IMG/VR virus record: IMGVR_UViG_3300020185_000187
Span: 1-29,620 of that record
Origin: a virus
DNA: 29,620 nt
Direction: 5' to 3' (one strand)
Shown here: piece by piece, positions 20,111 to 28,483 of the stretch
Layout of the letters: each line of letters starts with the position of its first letter
Numbering within the stretch: position 1 is the stretch's first letter
Position numbers and translations under genes: made by a program
Notes under the pieces: generated by a model
What the model was told of the DNA's origin: nothing
The model's database searches: none
What the model saw: the letters and a program-made list of their open reading frames with translations, nothing else

Positions 20111-22609
20111 ATGGCAATAACTAAAAGACTAGTAAAAGGTAGCGCATTAACGCATACAGAGTTAGATAGTAACTTCACCGATTTAGATGGTCGAGTAACT
20201 ACTCTCGAAAGTACACCAGGTAGTGACAGTCAAACATTAACATTAGCAGGTGATGATTTAACTATTACCGGCGGCAACACTGTTAGTTTAAGTACATTAA
20301 GCACAGAGGTAGTTGATGATACATCACCACAACTTGGTGGCAATTTAGATTTAAATGGCAACGAGATTACTGGTAGCGGTGGTTCTGCGATATCAGAGGT
20401 ATTAAACGTATTAACACTAGTGGGTGGTAATAATGGTATCATTATGCGTACAACAACTGGCGCAGGTAAAATTGTAATTGGCGACCAAGCAGGTTCCGTT
20501 GTACTTGGTAACTCTGCCAATTCAATAGAATTTGTAGACAATGTAGATGTTGACTTTACAAATACTAATGTTGACTTTACTAGCGCAACTGTAACAGGAT
20601 TAACAGTATCACAAAGCATCGATAGTTTAACTGATGTAGATACAAGCACTACACCACCAGGTGTTGGTCAAGTACTTAAATGGGATGGCGCACAGTGGGA
20701 GCCAGCAAACGATTCATCTGGAAGCGGCGGAATTACATTAACAGCATTAAGTGTAACAAGTGCTAGTGCTAGTGCTAGTTCAAGTTTAGTTTATAACAAT
20801 ACAACTGGAGTATTCACATATACTCCTGCTCTTAATACTTGGGCATCTATTACTGGAAAAGATGACGCAAATGGTCCAAATGAGGTTACTATTGGAAGAC
20901 TTGCAGGTTCAGGCGGCGACAGTTCAGTAGCAGTTGGCCAACTTGCAGGCGAGACATCTCAAGGTGATTATTCATCAGCATTTGGTCCCCTCGCAGGCCG
21001 GACAAATCAAGGTTCAAACTCAGTTGCGATTGGTAACCAAGCTGGGTTAAGTAACCAAGGTGACTACGCAGTAGGAATAGGTACCTTGGCAGGAGTGCTC
21101 ACCCAAGGCGAGCGTGGAATAGCAATTGGTTATGAATCTGGCAGATCAAGCCAAGGCGCAGACTCAATAGCAATTGGTACGAAAGCTGGCAGAGGATCCC
21201 AAGGCAACAACTCAATTGTACTTAATGCGACTGGGGTAACTTTGGAAAACACAACAGCAAGTAGTTTAGTAATTAAGCCAATTAGAAATGCAAGTGGTAC
21301 ACATAGCATGGAATACAACCCAACTACAGGTGAAGTTACATATGACACACTTGGTGGCGGCGGTGGTGGTGGTATTGATTTAACAGCATTAAGTGTAACA
21401 AGTACTAGTGCTAGTGCTAGTCCAAGTTTAGTTTATAACAATACAACTGGAGTATTCACATATACCCCACCTAATTTAACAGAGCTAGGAAGCAATTTAG
21501 ACCTAAACAGCAATGATATTACTGGAACAGGAAATATTAATATTATTGGTTCGATTACATCAACTGCGGTAGGTACACCAACTATTACTAGTAGCACTGA
21601 TATCATTCTTTCAGCTAACAGTGGAAGTGGAATAGTTAATGCTAGTGGAAGTAAAATTACAAACTTAGGTACACCAGTAGCGGGAACAGATGCTGCAACT
21701 AAAGCGTATGTTGATGCTAACGGAGGAGGATCATTGTCGTGGGCAACTTTAGCTGATAAAAATAATGCCAGCGGACCTACTAAAATAGCATTAGGACTAG
21801 ACGCCGGTTCAGTAACTCAAGGTCTCAACACCATAGCAATTGGTGAAACTGCTGGCCAAACTAATCAAGGCGTCTCCGCCGTAGCAATTGGCACTGGTGC
21901 GGCTACAACCGATCAAGGCGGTGCCGCAATAGCAATTGGCAACGGCACTGCGGTTACTAATCAAGGTGCAAGCGCAGTAGCAATTGGTAATGTGGCTGCC
22001 TTAGCTGGACAAGGCGACAACGCAATAGCGATTGGGAACAGGGCAGGCGGATTTGTAAATCCGCAAGCAGCAACTTCGATTATATTAAACGCAACTGGTG
22101 CCCAATTAGAAAATACAACAGCAGATAGTTTTGTAGTTAAGCCAGTACGTAATGCTAGTGGTACACATAGTATGGAATACAATCCAACTACAGGTGAAGT
22201 TACATATGACACACTTGCTAGTGGTGGCTTACCTAGCAGATCCCCTCCAATCGGCGCAACAAGCAGTTTAGCTGATGCCGCACAAGCAGACTTGGATATT
22301 ACAGGATTCAAATCATACACATTAATGGCTATCACAACAGACAAAGCGGCCCGTGTAAGATTGTATGTGAATGCTGCAACAAGAACAGCAGATGCGGCAA
22401 GGGCAGAGGGTATTGATCCAACATCAGACGCAGGTGTTATTGCTGAAGTAATTACCACAGGCGCAGAAACTGTTATTATTAGTCCAGGTGCTATTGGATT
22501 TAACTTAGAAAGTTCGCCAACTACAAATATACCATGTAGAGTTACAAACAAAAGCGGTAGCACAGGTACTGTACAAGTAGGCTTAACCATACTACAACTG
22601 GAGGCGTAA
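20111..22609 (+). CDS. Large tail fibre/virion protein with YadA-like beta-roll repeats
   Basis: The 832-residue protein starts with a phage-fibre entry motif (GSALTHTELDSNFTDLDGR, residues about 10-28). Two blocks of 16-residue repeats of the form xVAIGNxAGxxxQGxx follow (about 265-370 and 555-660), similar to the left-handed beta-roll heads of YadA-type adhesins. Each block is followed by a matching GTHSMEYNPTTGEVTYDTL segment, and each is preceded by LTALSVTS...SLVYNNTTGVFTYTP or related sequence. A separate C-terminal domain begins about 705 (SLADAAQADLDITGFKSYTL). It is probably a trimeric fibre or neck whisker. AAGGA precedes the ATG. Host binding is inferred. Confidence 0.85.
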   Translation: MAITKRLVKGSALTHTELDSNFTDLDGRVTTLESTPGSDSQTLTLAGDDLTITGGNTVSLSTLSTEVVDDTSPQLGGNLDLNGNEITGSGGSAISEVLNVLTLVGGNNGIIMRTTTGAGKIVIGDQAGSVVLGNSANSIEFVDNVDVDFTNTNVDFTSATVTGLTVSQSIDSLTDVDTSTTPPGVGQVLKWDGAQWEPANDSSGSGGITLTALSVTSASASASSSLVYNNTTGVFTYTPALNTWASITGKDDANGPNEVTIGRLAGSGGDSSVAVGQLAGETSQGDYSSAFGPLAGRTNQGSNSVAIGNQAGLSNQGDYAVGIGTLAGVLTQGERGIAIGYESGRSSQGADSIAIGTKAGRGSQGNNSIVLNATGVTLENTTASSLVIKPIRNASGTHSMEYNPTTGEVTYDTLGGGGGGGIDLTALSVTSTSASASPSLVYNNTTGVFTYTPPNLTELGSNLDLNSNDITGTGNINIIGSITSTAVGTPTITSSTDIILSANSGSGIVNASGSKITNLGTPVAGTDAATKAYVDANGGGSLSWATLADKNNASGPTKIALGLDAGSVTQGLNTIAIGETAGQTNQGVSAVAIGTGAATTDQGGAAIAIGNGTAVTNQGASAVAIGNVAALAGQGDNAIAIGNRAGGFVNPQAATSIILNATGAQLENTTADSFVVKPVRNASGTHSMEYNPTTGEVTYDTLASGGLPSRSPPIGATSSLADAAQADLDITGFKSYTLMAITTDKAARVRLYVNAATRTADAARAEGIDPTSDAGVIAEVITTGAETVIISPGAIGFNLESSPTTNIPCRVTNKSGSTGTVQVGLTILQLEA
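20738..20823 (+). repeat. Direct repeat A, copy 1 (86 bp, inside the fibre gene)
   Basis: Matches 21380-21465 at 84 of 86 bases. It encodes LTALSVTSxSASASxSLVYN and the following TTGVFTYT segment. Confidence 0.9.
21293..21353 (+). repeat. Direct repeat B, copy 1 (61 bp, inside the fibre gene)
   Basis: Matches 22157-22217 at 59 of 61 bases, with both differences silent. It encodes SGTHSMEYNPTTGEVTYDTL. Confidence 0.9.
21380..21465 (+). repeat. Direct repeat A, copy 2
   Basis: Second copy of the 86-bp repeat at 20738-20823. The two differences change one Ala to Thr and one Ser to Pro. Confidence 0.9.
22157..22217 (+). repeat. Direct repeat B, copy 2
   Basis: Second copy of the 61-bp repeat at 21293-21353, at the end of the second beta-roll block. 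Confidence 0.9.
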
Positions 22610-22610
22610 C

Positions 22611-24359
22611 ATGGAATTGTTCCAAGTAACACTAAAGCATGGCGAAGACATTAATGCTTTCTATGAGGATATGGAAACACCAGGTGGTGCTCTAACTATT
22701 CCAGATCGTAAAGTAGAGTGTGCCGCAAGACGCCCAACTTCAAGAACCACAGGCTATATGCTTACTATGGAAGAAGCAATGGAAGTAGCTGATGACGACA
22801 GAGTTGAACAAGTTATACCACAAAGTGTTTTAGATAGAAACATAGATAAACCAGCAAGTACTTTCACAGGCAGGTTTGACAAAGGTGTTCCAAGCGGTTC
22901 AGCGCCGTTTACAAAAGCAAATGGTCAAACAGGAATGAAGTATACTGTTGATCACAAAAATTGGGGCATACTAAGACACAGTGAAGGCGCAAACAGAACC
23001 AATTGGGGATCAAATGCTTCATTATCAGATAGATATGTTGATGACAGTGTAACATATTCAGCAAGTGGTAAAAATGTAGACATTGTTATTGTTGAAATAA
23101 AAACATTAAGCGACCACGCAGACTATTCAAGTAGAGTAGTGGACTACAACTGGGGTCAACACTACAACACAATCACAGGTGGTACTAACTATACATACAG
23201 CAACGCAGACGCTCGTGACAACTATGGCGCAGAAGACAAACATCCCACAGCAGTCACAAGTTATGCGGCAGGCACACTATACGGACTTGCCAATGATGCA
23301 AACATATACATGTTTGACAAGACTTACGAAAAATCAAAGTCAGGCGGCAGTAGTGATGATAGAACTTATGCCTACATCAGAGAGTTTCACGCAAACAAAA
23401 GTATAAATCCAGCAACAGGTAGAAAAAATCCTACTATTGTTAATATTAGTTTGGGAACACAGACCCTAGTAGGCGGCGGGGCCGCTTTAATTCACTTCCA
23501 GGGTGTAACTACAGACAACGGCACAGGCAATGATCTATTAGCCGCAGAACTAAATGCAAGAGGTATATATGCAAGTGATCCTGAGTGGACAGACAATCAA
23601 CAATTTAGTGTAAATTCGCAAGTCCTACTAAGTGATATGCAAGATGCTATAACAGATGGAATTATTATTGTAGCATCGGCAGGCAACGAAAACAGATACA
23701 CTGATGTGTCAGATGGCGACAACTACGATAACTATATTGTTAGTGAGGGGGCATATTTCTTTAAAGATTACTACTTTGGCGGTAATTATCCATTTAGATA
23801 TTACTATCATCGTGGCTCCACTTATACGTTCAATGGTGCTATTTGTGTAGGTGCGTTAGGAGTTAACACAAATCAAGGCAAAGCAGGTTTCAGCAGTTGG
23901 GGACCAGGTGTCGATGTATATGCCGCAGGAGTTGGTTGTTTTGGCGCAGGAGAAAGTAGCAATATTATGTTTGGTGTTCCGTATCCAGGACAAGAAGCAA
24001 ATACATCAAACTGGGACACAGTACAGTCTGGATCAGGAACAAGTTATAGTGCGCCGTTCGTAACAGGTATGTTAGCTTGTTTAGCAGAAATATATCCTAA
24101 CCTTACACACGCACAAGCAAGAACATATTTACACGACAATGCTGTAACAGGATTAATGGTAGACACAGCAGACGCAATAGATGTAGACACAGACACAAGA
24201 ACAAGCATAGACGGTAGCAGCATTGATAGAATAGCATTGTGGAAGAATCACAGAGCCACATCAGGCAATATGGCGTTCAACACATATAACAAAGATGTTA
24301 ACAATAAGCCTACAACTGGTGCTATCTATCCTCGTACAAGAATACGCAAGCGTGGGTAA
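22611..24359 (+). CDS. Subtilisin-like (S8) serine protease or pseudoprotease in the virion gene block
   Basis: The 582-residue protein has the S8 fold landmarks: the strand VDIVIVEIKT (156-165) where subtilases have VIDTG, the His motif DKHPTAVTSYAAG (209-221, His211), the oxyanion Asn in IIVASAGNEN (351-361, Asn359) and the Ser motif GSGTSYSAPFV (474-484, Ser478). The expected catalytic Asp is Glu162. There is no signal peptide; an N-terminal domain of about 150 residues precedes the catalytic part. GGAGG lies before the ATG, and the start is 2 nt after the fibre stop. The location among fibre and neck genes suggests a virion-associated or assembly protease. No target is visible. Confidence 0.88.
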   Translation: MELFQVTLKHGEDINAFYEDMETPGGALTIPDRKVECAARRPTSRTTGYMLTMEEAMEVADDDRVEQVIPQSVLDRNIDKPASTFTGRFDKGVPSGSAPFTKANGQTGMKYTVDHKNWGILRHSEGANRTNWGSNASLSDRYVDDSVTYSASGKNVDIVIVEIKTLSDHADYSSRVVDYNWGQHYNTITGGTNYTYSNADARDNYGAEDKHPTAVTSYAAGTLYGLANDANIYMFDKTYEKSKSGGSSDDRTYAYIREFHANKSINPATGRKNPTIVNISLGTQTLVGGGAALIHFQGVTTDNGTGNDLLAAELNARGIYASDPEWTDNQQFSVNSQVLLSDMQDAITDGIIIVASAGNENRYTDVSDGDNYDNYIVSEGAYFFKDYYFGGNYPFRYYYHRGSTYTFNGAICVGALGVNTNQGKAGFSSWGPGVDVYAAGVGCFGAGESSNIMFGVPYPGQEANTSNWDTVQSGSGTSYSAPFVTGMLACLAEIYPNLTHAQARTYLHDNAVTGLMVDTADAIDVDTDTRTSIDGSSIDRIALWKNHRATSGNMAFNTYNKDVNNKPTTGAIYPRTRIRKRG

Positions 24360-24362
24360 ATA
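24355..24362 (+). promoter_or_regulatory. Weak late-promoter-like GGTAAATA before gp15
   Basis: Six of eight bases match TATAAATA. It ends exactly 5 nt before the gp15 ATG, as at gp13, gp14 and gp17, and no Shine-Dalgarno sequence is seen. Confidence 0.4.
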
Positions 24363-24367
24363 GTAGT

Positions 24368-25735
24368 ATGACAAATATAACCGCAGTACCATACTTTTAT
24401 GACAAACAATTTAGACGCTATATTCAGCAATTTATTCGTATCTTTGCGGGCTTTCAGTATGTTAAAGGATACACTGAGCAAGGCGAGCCAGTGTATCATA
24501 CAACACCCGTTCGTTATGGTGATATTAGTCGTATGGCGGCACATATACAAAGAGAGAACAGTGAGAATACATTAAGCACTGTGCCTTTTATTAGTTGTTA
24601 TGTTACTGATTTACAACCAGATGTAAACAAACGAGTGTTTCCTCAGTTTGAAGAAAAAATGACTGTTATTGAAAAAGAGTATAATACTACTACTAACAGT
24701 TATCAAAATAAACAAGGCAGTGTGTACACAGTAGAACGTCATATGCCAGTACCTTATACGTTAAGAATGCAAACTGACATATGGACAAGTAACACAGATC
24801 AAAAAATGCAAATGCTAGAACAAATACTAGTATTGTTTAATCCAAGTCTCAACATACACACAACAAACAACCCACTAGACTGGAGTAGTTTAAGTGTTGT
24901 TGAACTTGTTAATACACAGTGGACAAACCGTGGTATACCCAGTGGTGTTGATGATATAATTGATATTAGTACTTTAACATTTGAGTTACCAATCTTAATT
25001 AATCCTCCAGCAAAGGTAAACAAAAGTAGTATGATTCATACTATCATTACTAACTTACATGAAGTTGCTACTGGAGATGCTGATAGTATCAAGGTGTTAA
25101 ATGATATTAATGCTATCACTACTAGCTATACAGTAGTAGCAGTTGATAATAAAGTAAAACTAGATGTATCAGGCGGAGTAGCAACAGCACAAATACTAGG
25201 TAAAACTGGTGCTGTTGAAGCTGGGCTAAGATGGGATACTATTTTTAAACAATACGGTGCTGAACTCAGAGAAGGCACTAGTCAAATAAGATTTAAACAA
25301 ACAGACGATCCTGGAGATATGACTACTGATATTATTGGTAAACTTAATGGTGACAGTTCATCAGATACATTAACAGTAACATTAGATAATAGTACTATAA
25401 CCGCAGATTCACAAACGGCAGTAGATGCTGTAATTGATCCACAAACAAGTTATCCAGGCGATGGAACATTAACTGCTGCTGTGTCTGGCGACCGTTACCT
25501 TATACTTAATGACGTACCTAGTGGCGGCTCTTGGGGTACTATATCTGCTAAGAAGAACGACATTATCAGCTATAATGGCACTACATGGAGTGTCTCTTTT
25601 GACGCCAGCACTGTTAGTACTACCGAGCATACAACAAACACAACTACTATGGATAAACTTAAATGGAATGGTTCACAATGGGTCAACGCATACGAAGGTA
25701 CATACAATAGTGGTTTTTGGAGAATATACTTATAA
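24368..25735 (+). CDS. 15: gp15, tail sheath terminator, with extra C-terminal domain
   Basis: Gp15 caps the tail tube and sheath at the neck. Residues 1-215 match the family: YDKQFRRYIQQFIRIFAGFQ (11-30), TPVRYGDISRMAAHIQRENS (46-65), a VPFISCYVTDLQPD segment, RHMPVPYTLRMQTDIWTSN and a closing FELPILINPPAKV. T4 gp15 has 272 residues; this one has 455. The added part ends in two aromatic modules (374-410, with NDIISYNGTTWSVSFD; and 427-455, LKWNGSQWVNAYEGTY) like those in gp18 and gp14. The next gene starts on its stop codon (TAATG). Confidence 0.88.
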   Translation: MTNITAVPYFYDKQFRRYIQQFIRIFAGFQYVKGYTEQGEPVYHTTPVRYGDISRMAAHIQRENSENTLSTVPFISCYVTDLQPDVNKRVFPQFEEKMTVIEKEYNTTTNSYQNKQGSVYTVERHMPVPYTLRMQTDIWTSNTDQKMQMLEQILVLFNPSLNIHTTNNPLDWSSLSVVELVNTQWTNRGIPSGVDDIIDISTLTFELPILINPPAKVNKSSMIHTIITNLHEVATGDADSIKVLNDINAITTSYTVVAVDNKVKLDVSGGVATAQILGKTGAVEAGLRWDTIFKQYGAELREGTSQIRFKQTDDPGDMTTDIIGKLNGDSSSDTLTVTLDNSTITADSQTAVDAVIDPQTSYPGDGTLTAAVSGDRYLILNDVPSGGSWGTISAKKNDIISYNGTTWSVSFDASTVSTTEHTTNTTTMDKLKWNGSQWVNAYEGTYNSGFWRIYL

Positions 25736-26193
25736 TGCTAACAGCTAGTGGTTGTTGCTTTTTAGCTCTCAATACAGGACGGTTAATGCTACAACAACGT
25801 AGTAAGACAGTAAGCCATCCACTTACTTGGAGTTTTTGGGGCGGTAAGTCTGAGAAAAAAGAACGCCCTATAGAAACATTGCTACGTGAATGTAATGAAG
25901 AAATGGGCGACTTACCTGATATTGAAAAGGTATATCCCATACACACATTTGTAAGTAATGACAAAAATTTTACTTACCATACATACTGTGTTACTGTATT
26001 TGAAGAATTTATCCCAGTTACTAATAATGAAACAGCAGGCTATGCTTGGGTAGAAGTAGACGCATGGCCTAAACCACTACATCGTGGTGCTCGTGTAGTA
26101 CTGGAAAAGGCAGACATGGTTGATAAAATTGTCGCTATATGGGAAAGACAACGCTATAAAGAAGACTTGCCCAATTGGCTTGATAGTTTTTGA
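25735..26193 (+). CDS. Nudix hydrolase
   Basis: Nudix enzymes hydrolyse nucleoside diphosphate derivatives. The 152-residue protein carries the Nudix box at 37-60 (GKSEKKERPIETLLRECNEE, then MGDL), with the RE and EE residues of GX5EX7REUXEEXGU in place. The ATG overlaps the gp15 stop; GGAGA lies 10-12 nt upstream, and a TTG at 25717 is a weaker alternative start. The substrate cannot be told; ADP-ribose, NADH or oxidised nucleotides are all possible. Its 3' end overlaps the convergent gene on the minus strand by 40 nt. Confidence 0.88.
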   Translation: MLTASGCCFLALNTGRLMLQQRSKTVSHPLTWSFWGGKSEKKERPIETLLRECNEEMGDLPDIEKVYPIHTFVSNDKNFTYHTYCVTVFEEFIPVTNNETAGYAWVEVDAWPKPLHRGARVVLEKADMVDKIVAIWERQRYKEDLPNWLDSF

Positions 26194-27251
26194 TACTCAT
26201 CACTATCCTCACCATAAATTTTCTTAACACGAATCATACGTTTGTTTGATAACTGTGTTTTTTCATCTGATGATTTTGTATTCCATTCAGTAAACCTTTT
26301 TAGTATGTGATCCCAATTAACAAACGTATCATAATCAAATTTTGGATTTAGTATATCAATTTCAGCTTGTTGTACACCAGCCTTAATTAAAGTGTTTACT
26401 CTTGAAGGTTCTAATCCAGTATATGCTGTAAGAATTTTATTTTTCTTCTTTTTAATATTGTTATCATTACCGTGCTGTACATGCAAACATGTATAATATG
26501 CGTTAGCCCATGCTTTAAATGGATCTATAGTGTCATTGACATGCCCAATTGTTTCTTTAGCAATCTCAATATTACAAGGAATACTTACTTTTGATTTAAT
26601 AAATTTTTTAATATAATCTATATTAAGTAGTAATACTGAATCATCTGCATATGTTAGTCCAGTACTTTGGTGTGCTACAGGAAATTTAACTATATCAGCA
26701 TCTCCCAATGGATAATTTAGACCAGTAATATTATCAATTTTAACATCAGCATTTATTAACCAAATATGTTTATCAGTAATATCACTTAGTGATTCAAATA
26801 CTTCAGTCATTGTTTTTTTATTATTAATCAGATGACATGACCGCTCAGTAATATTAGCTAATCTATATTTTTTCATAACAAACTTATCATTGAACGCATA
26901 GATATACATTGGGATTAAATTTACTTTATAAGCTGCAATTTGATTACTACGTATTACATTAAGAGGATCAGGCGAATGCGTTGGTACAAGATACAGTGCT
27001 TTCCATGATACTGGTCTTTTGCTGTGCGGATTACAACTTGGAAAAGAGTGTATACTATTTTTATTGTGCTGTTCTGGATAAAAGTTCCAGTTAAAATTAG
27101 GTTGTATATCATAATCTTTATTTTTTAACCAAACGTAAGGATAGTTATTTTTATATTTTTCTATAACTGACAAGTCTGTAACATCTGATGTTTCAATCAC
27201 AGGATATCTTTTCCATTGGGAACGTGTAATACTAAATGCTGTTTTAATCAT
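26154..27251 (-). CDS. Glycosyltransferase-like protein (365 residues, tentative)
   Basis: The match is weak but suggestive. The segments HIWLINADVKI (about 162-172), FPVAHQSTGLTYADDSVLLL (residues about 190-210) and an aromatic N-terminal region (WLKNKDYDIQPNFNWNFYPE) resemble a group of phage GT-A-like proteins that I recall from marine T4-like phages. A true DxD motif is not obvious. It overlaps by 8 nt the end of a clearer glycosyltransferase-like gene upstream, which supports a joint sugar-modifying role, perhaps on phage or host surface glycans. The tail overlaps the Nudix gene on the other strand. The function is inference. Confidence 0.55.
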   Translation of the reverse strand: MIKTAFSITRSQWKRYPVIETSDVTDLSVIEKYKNNYPYVWLKNKDYDIQPNFNWNFYPEQHNKNSIHSFPSCNPHSKRPVSWKALYLVPTHSPDPLNVIRSNQIAAYKVNLIPMYIYAFNDKFVMKKYRLANITERSCHLINNKKTMTEVFESLSDITDKHIWLINADVKIDNITGLNYPLGDADIVKFPVAHQSTGLTYADDSVLLLNIDYIKKFIKSKVSIPCNIEIAKETIGHVNDTIDPFKAWANAYYTCLHVQHGNDNNIKKKKNKILTAYTGLEPSRVNTLIKAGVQQAEIDILNPKFDYDTFVNWDHILKRFTEWNTKSSDEKTQLSNKRMIRVKKIYGEDSDEYQKLSSQLGKSSL

Positions 27252-27840
27252 TTATATTTTCCATTTTTATTGCTATACTTCCTATATGTCCACAATTTTT
27301 ACTTAGGTCAAAATCAACATATAACTTGTATTCATAATTGTGTAGTTGACTACAGAAGTATACATCTTCTCCTGTAAACGTTTCGTGCTGTTCACTCCAA
27401 GTTACCTGAAACCATGGACGTGGTATTGTCTTAAAGATACTTATGTCTATTAACATTAGTCCCATGCCAACAGCATATACTGAATGTAACCCACTGTTGT
27501 TATCCACAGTATCAAATTTATCAGATTTAAAAGCAGTATTGCGATAAGGCTTTGTTCTAGTACTGTATGTTGCAGCAACTGCCATTTTGTTGTGGTTGTT
27601 TAGTCGTTCGTATATACTTACTGGAAACAACATATCACTATCTAACCAAAGTATTTGTGTACACTTATCACTCATTGCGCTTGTTGTCAAGCGGTAACGT
27701 TGGTCAGATATTATACTGCCGTTTTCAAAATATAATTTGTAGTCTATATTATTTTTTGTTAGATGAGACGTTAGTTGTACTAAGCAATAAGCAAATCCAG
27801 TGTGTAACGTATCTCTAACCGGAACACATATACCAAGCAT
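27244..27840 (-). CDS. GT-A fold glycosyltransferase (198 residues)
   Basis: The protein begins with a nucleotide-sugar-binding strand (MLGICVPVRDTLHTGFAYCL). It has a clear DxD motif in TQILWLDSDMLFP (61-73, Asp67 and Asp69) and a later acidic site in ETFTGEDVYFC (about 154-164), followed by a C-terminal NCGHIG. This is the standard order in small GT-A transferases, which need a metal ion held by DxD. The donor and acceptor are unknown. The ATG comes one base after the upstream stop, with no Shine-Dalgarno sequence, so translation is probably coupled. Confidence 0.75.
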   Translation of the reverse strand: MLGICVPVRDTLHTGFAYCLVQLTSHLTKNNIDYKLYFENGSIISDQRYRLTTSAMSDKCTQILWLDSDMLFPVSIYERLNNHNKMAVAATYSTRTKPYRNTAFKSDKFDTVDNNSGLHSVYAVGMGLMLIDISIFKTIPRPWFQVTWSEQHETFTGEDVYFCSQLHNYEYKLYVDFDLSKNCGHIGSIAIKMENIND

Positions 27841-27841
27841 A

Positions 27842-28279
27842 TTACATCATGTTTAGTGGCACAACGTCATCTTGCTGTACTGTTTTTTCAGCATTTTGTA
27901 CTTCGTTGTTAAGTTGAGAAGAAATAATAGTTGCTTTACGTACACAGTCAATAAAGTAATCATTACCTAAACAAGTCATATCTTCCATTGTTTCTGTGCT
28001 TACTTTACCGGTTGCTAATAATTCAATAGCACTGCGTTTAGCTAGTCTTTCTACATAGTATTCAACTTGCTCAACATTATTTTTAAATTGTAATTCATCT
28101 GATTTATATTCTTTTTCTAAATTACTTTTAACTTTTTTTAGCATCTTGATATGGCTACGATTCTTTCTCCAGAATGGTGTAGCTTTTGTATCAGTAATAT
28201 CTTGGATAACTTTCGCATACTTAGATGCGGGTGTTGAACATCTGCCCAAGACAAATGTACTATATTCAAATTCAGACAT
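27842..28279 (-). CDS. Hypothetical helical protein, 145 residues
   Basis: I do not recognise this protein. It is mostly helical and charged, with a basic middle (FWRKNRSHIKMLKKVKSNLEK) and a coiled-coil-like second half; there are three cysteines and no membrane segment. AGGAG lies before the ATG. It lies between a fibre-associated gene and two glycosyltransferase-like genes on one strand, with gaps of 1-17 nt, so it belongs to that operon. Confidence 0.7.
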   Translation of the reverse strand: MSEFEYSTFVLGRCSTPASKYAKVIQDITDTKATPFWRKNRSHIKMLKKVKSNLEKEYKSDELQFKNNVEQVEYYVERLAKRSAIELLATGKVSTETMEDMTCLGNDYFIDCVRKATIISSQLNNEVQNAEKTVQQDDVVPLNMM

Positions 28280-28296
28280 TATTTTCTCCTATGAGT

Positions 28297-28461
28297 TTAT
28301 GGTTGTCCACCGAAACTAGAACTTAGCAAAACTGTATTGCCAGCAGTAATACCTACTTGTGTACCAAGAGCACTCATTGTTCTAGTAGTACCACTAGTAA
28401 ACCCATAGTGTATTTGCACTTGGTTTATTGATATTTGACTACCTGTTGCTGGTAATGCCAT
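28297..28461 (-). CDS. Small fibre-associated protein, 54 residues
   Basis: The sequence MALPATGSQISINQVQIHYG has the N-terminal motif that opens many phage fibre and structural proteins (MALPxSGQISxxQVN, recalled from other phages). It is followed only by a short Gly/Ser/Thr-rich part ending SSSFGGQP. It may be a stand-alone version of that domain or a truncated fibre protein. CAGGA lies before the ATG, and a late element CATAAATA is upstream. Confidence 0.7.
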   Translation of the reverse strand: MALPATGSQISINQVQIHYGFTSGTTRTMSALGTQVGITAGNTVLLSSSFGGQP

Positions 28462-28483
28462 AGTTTCGGTCCTGTTTCATTCT

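Noticed and set aside
21961-22632. Long minus-strand ORF (223 codons) opposite the fibre gene
   Set aside because: It mirrors the repetitive fibre sequence and has no ribosome site or promoter.
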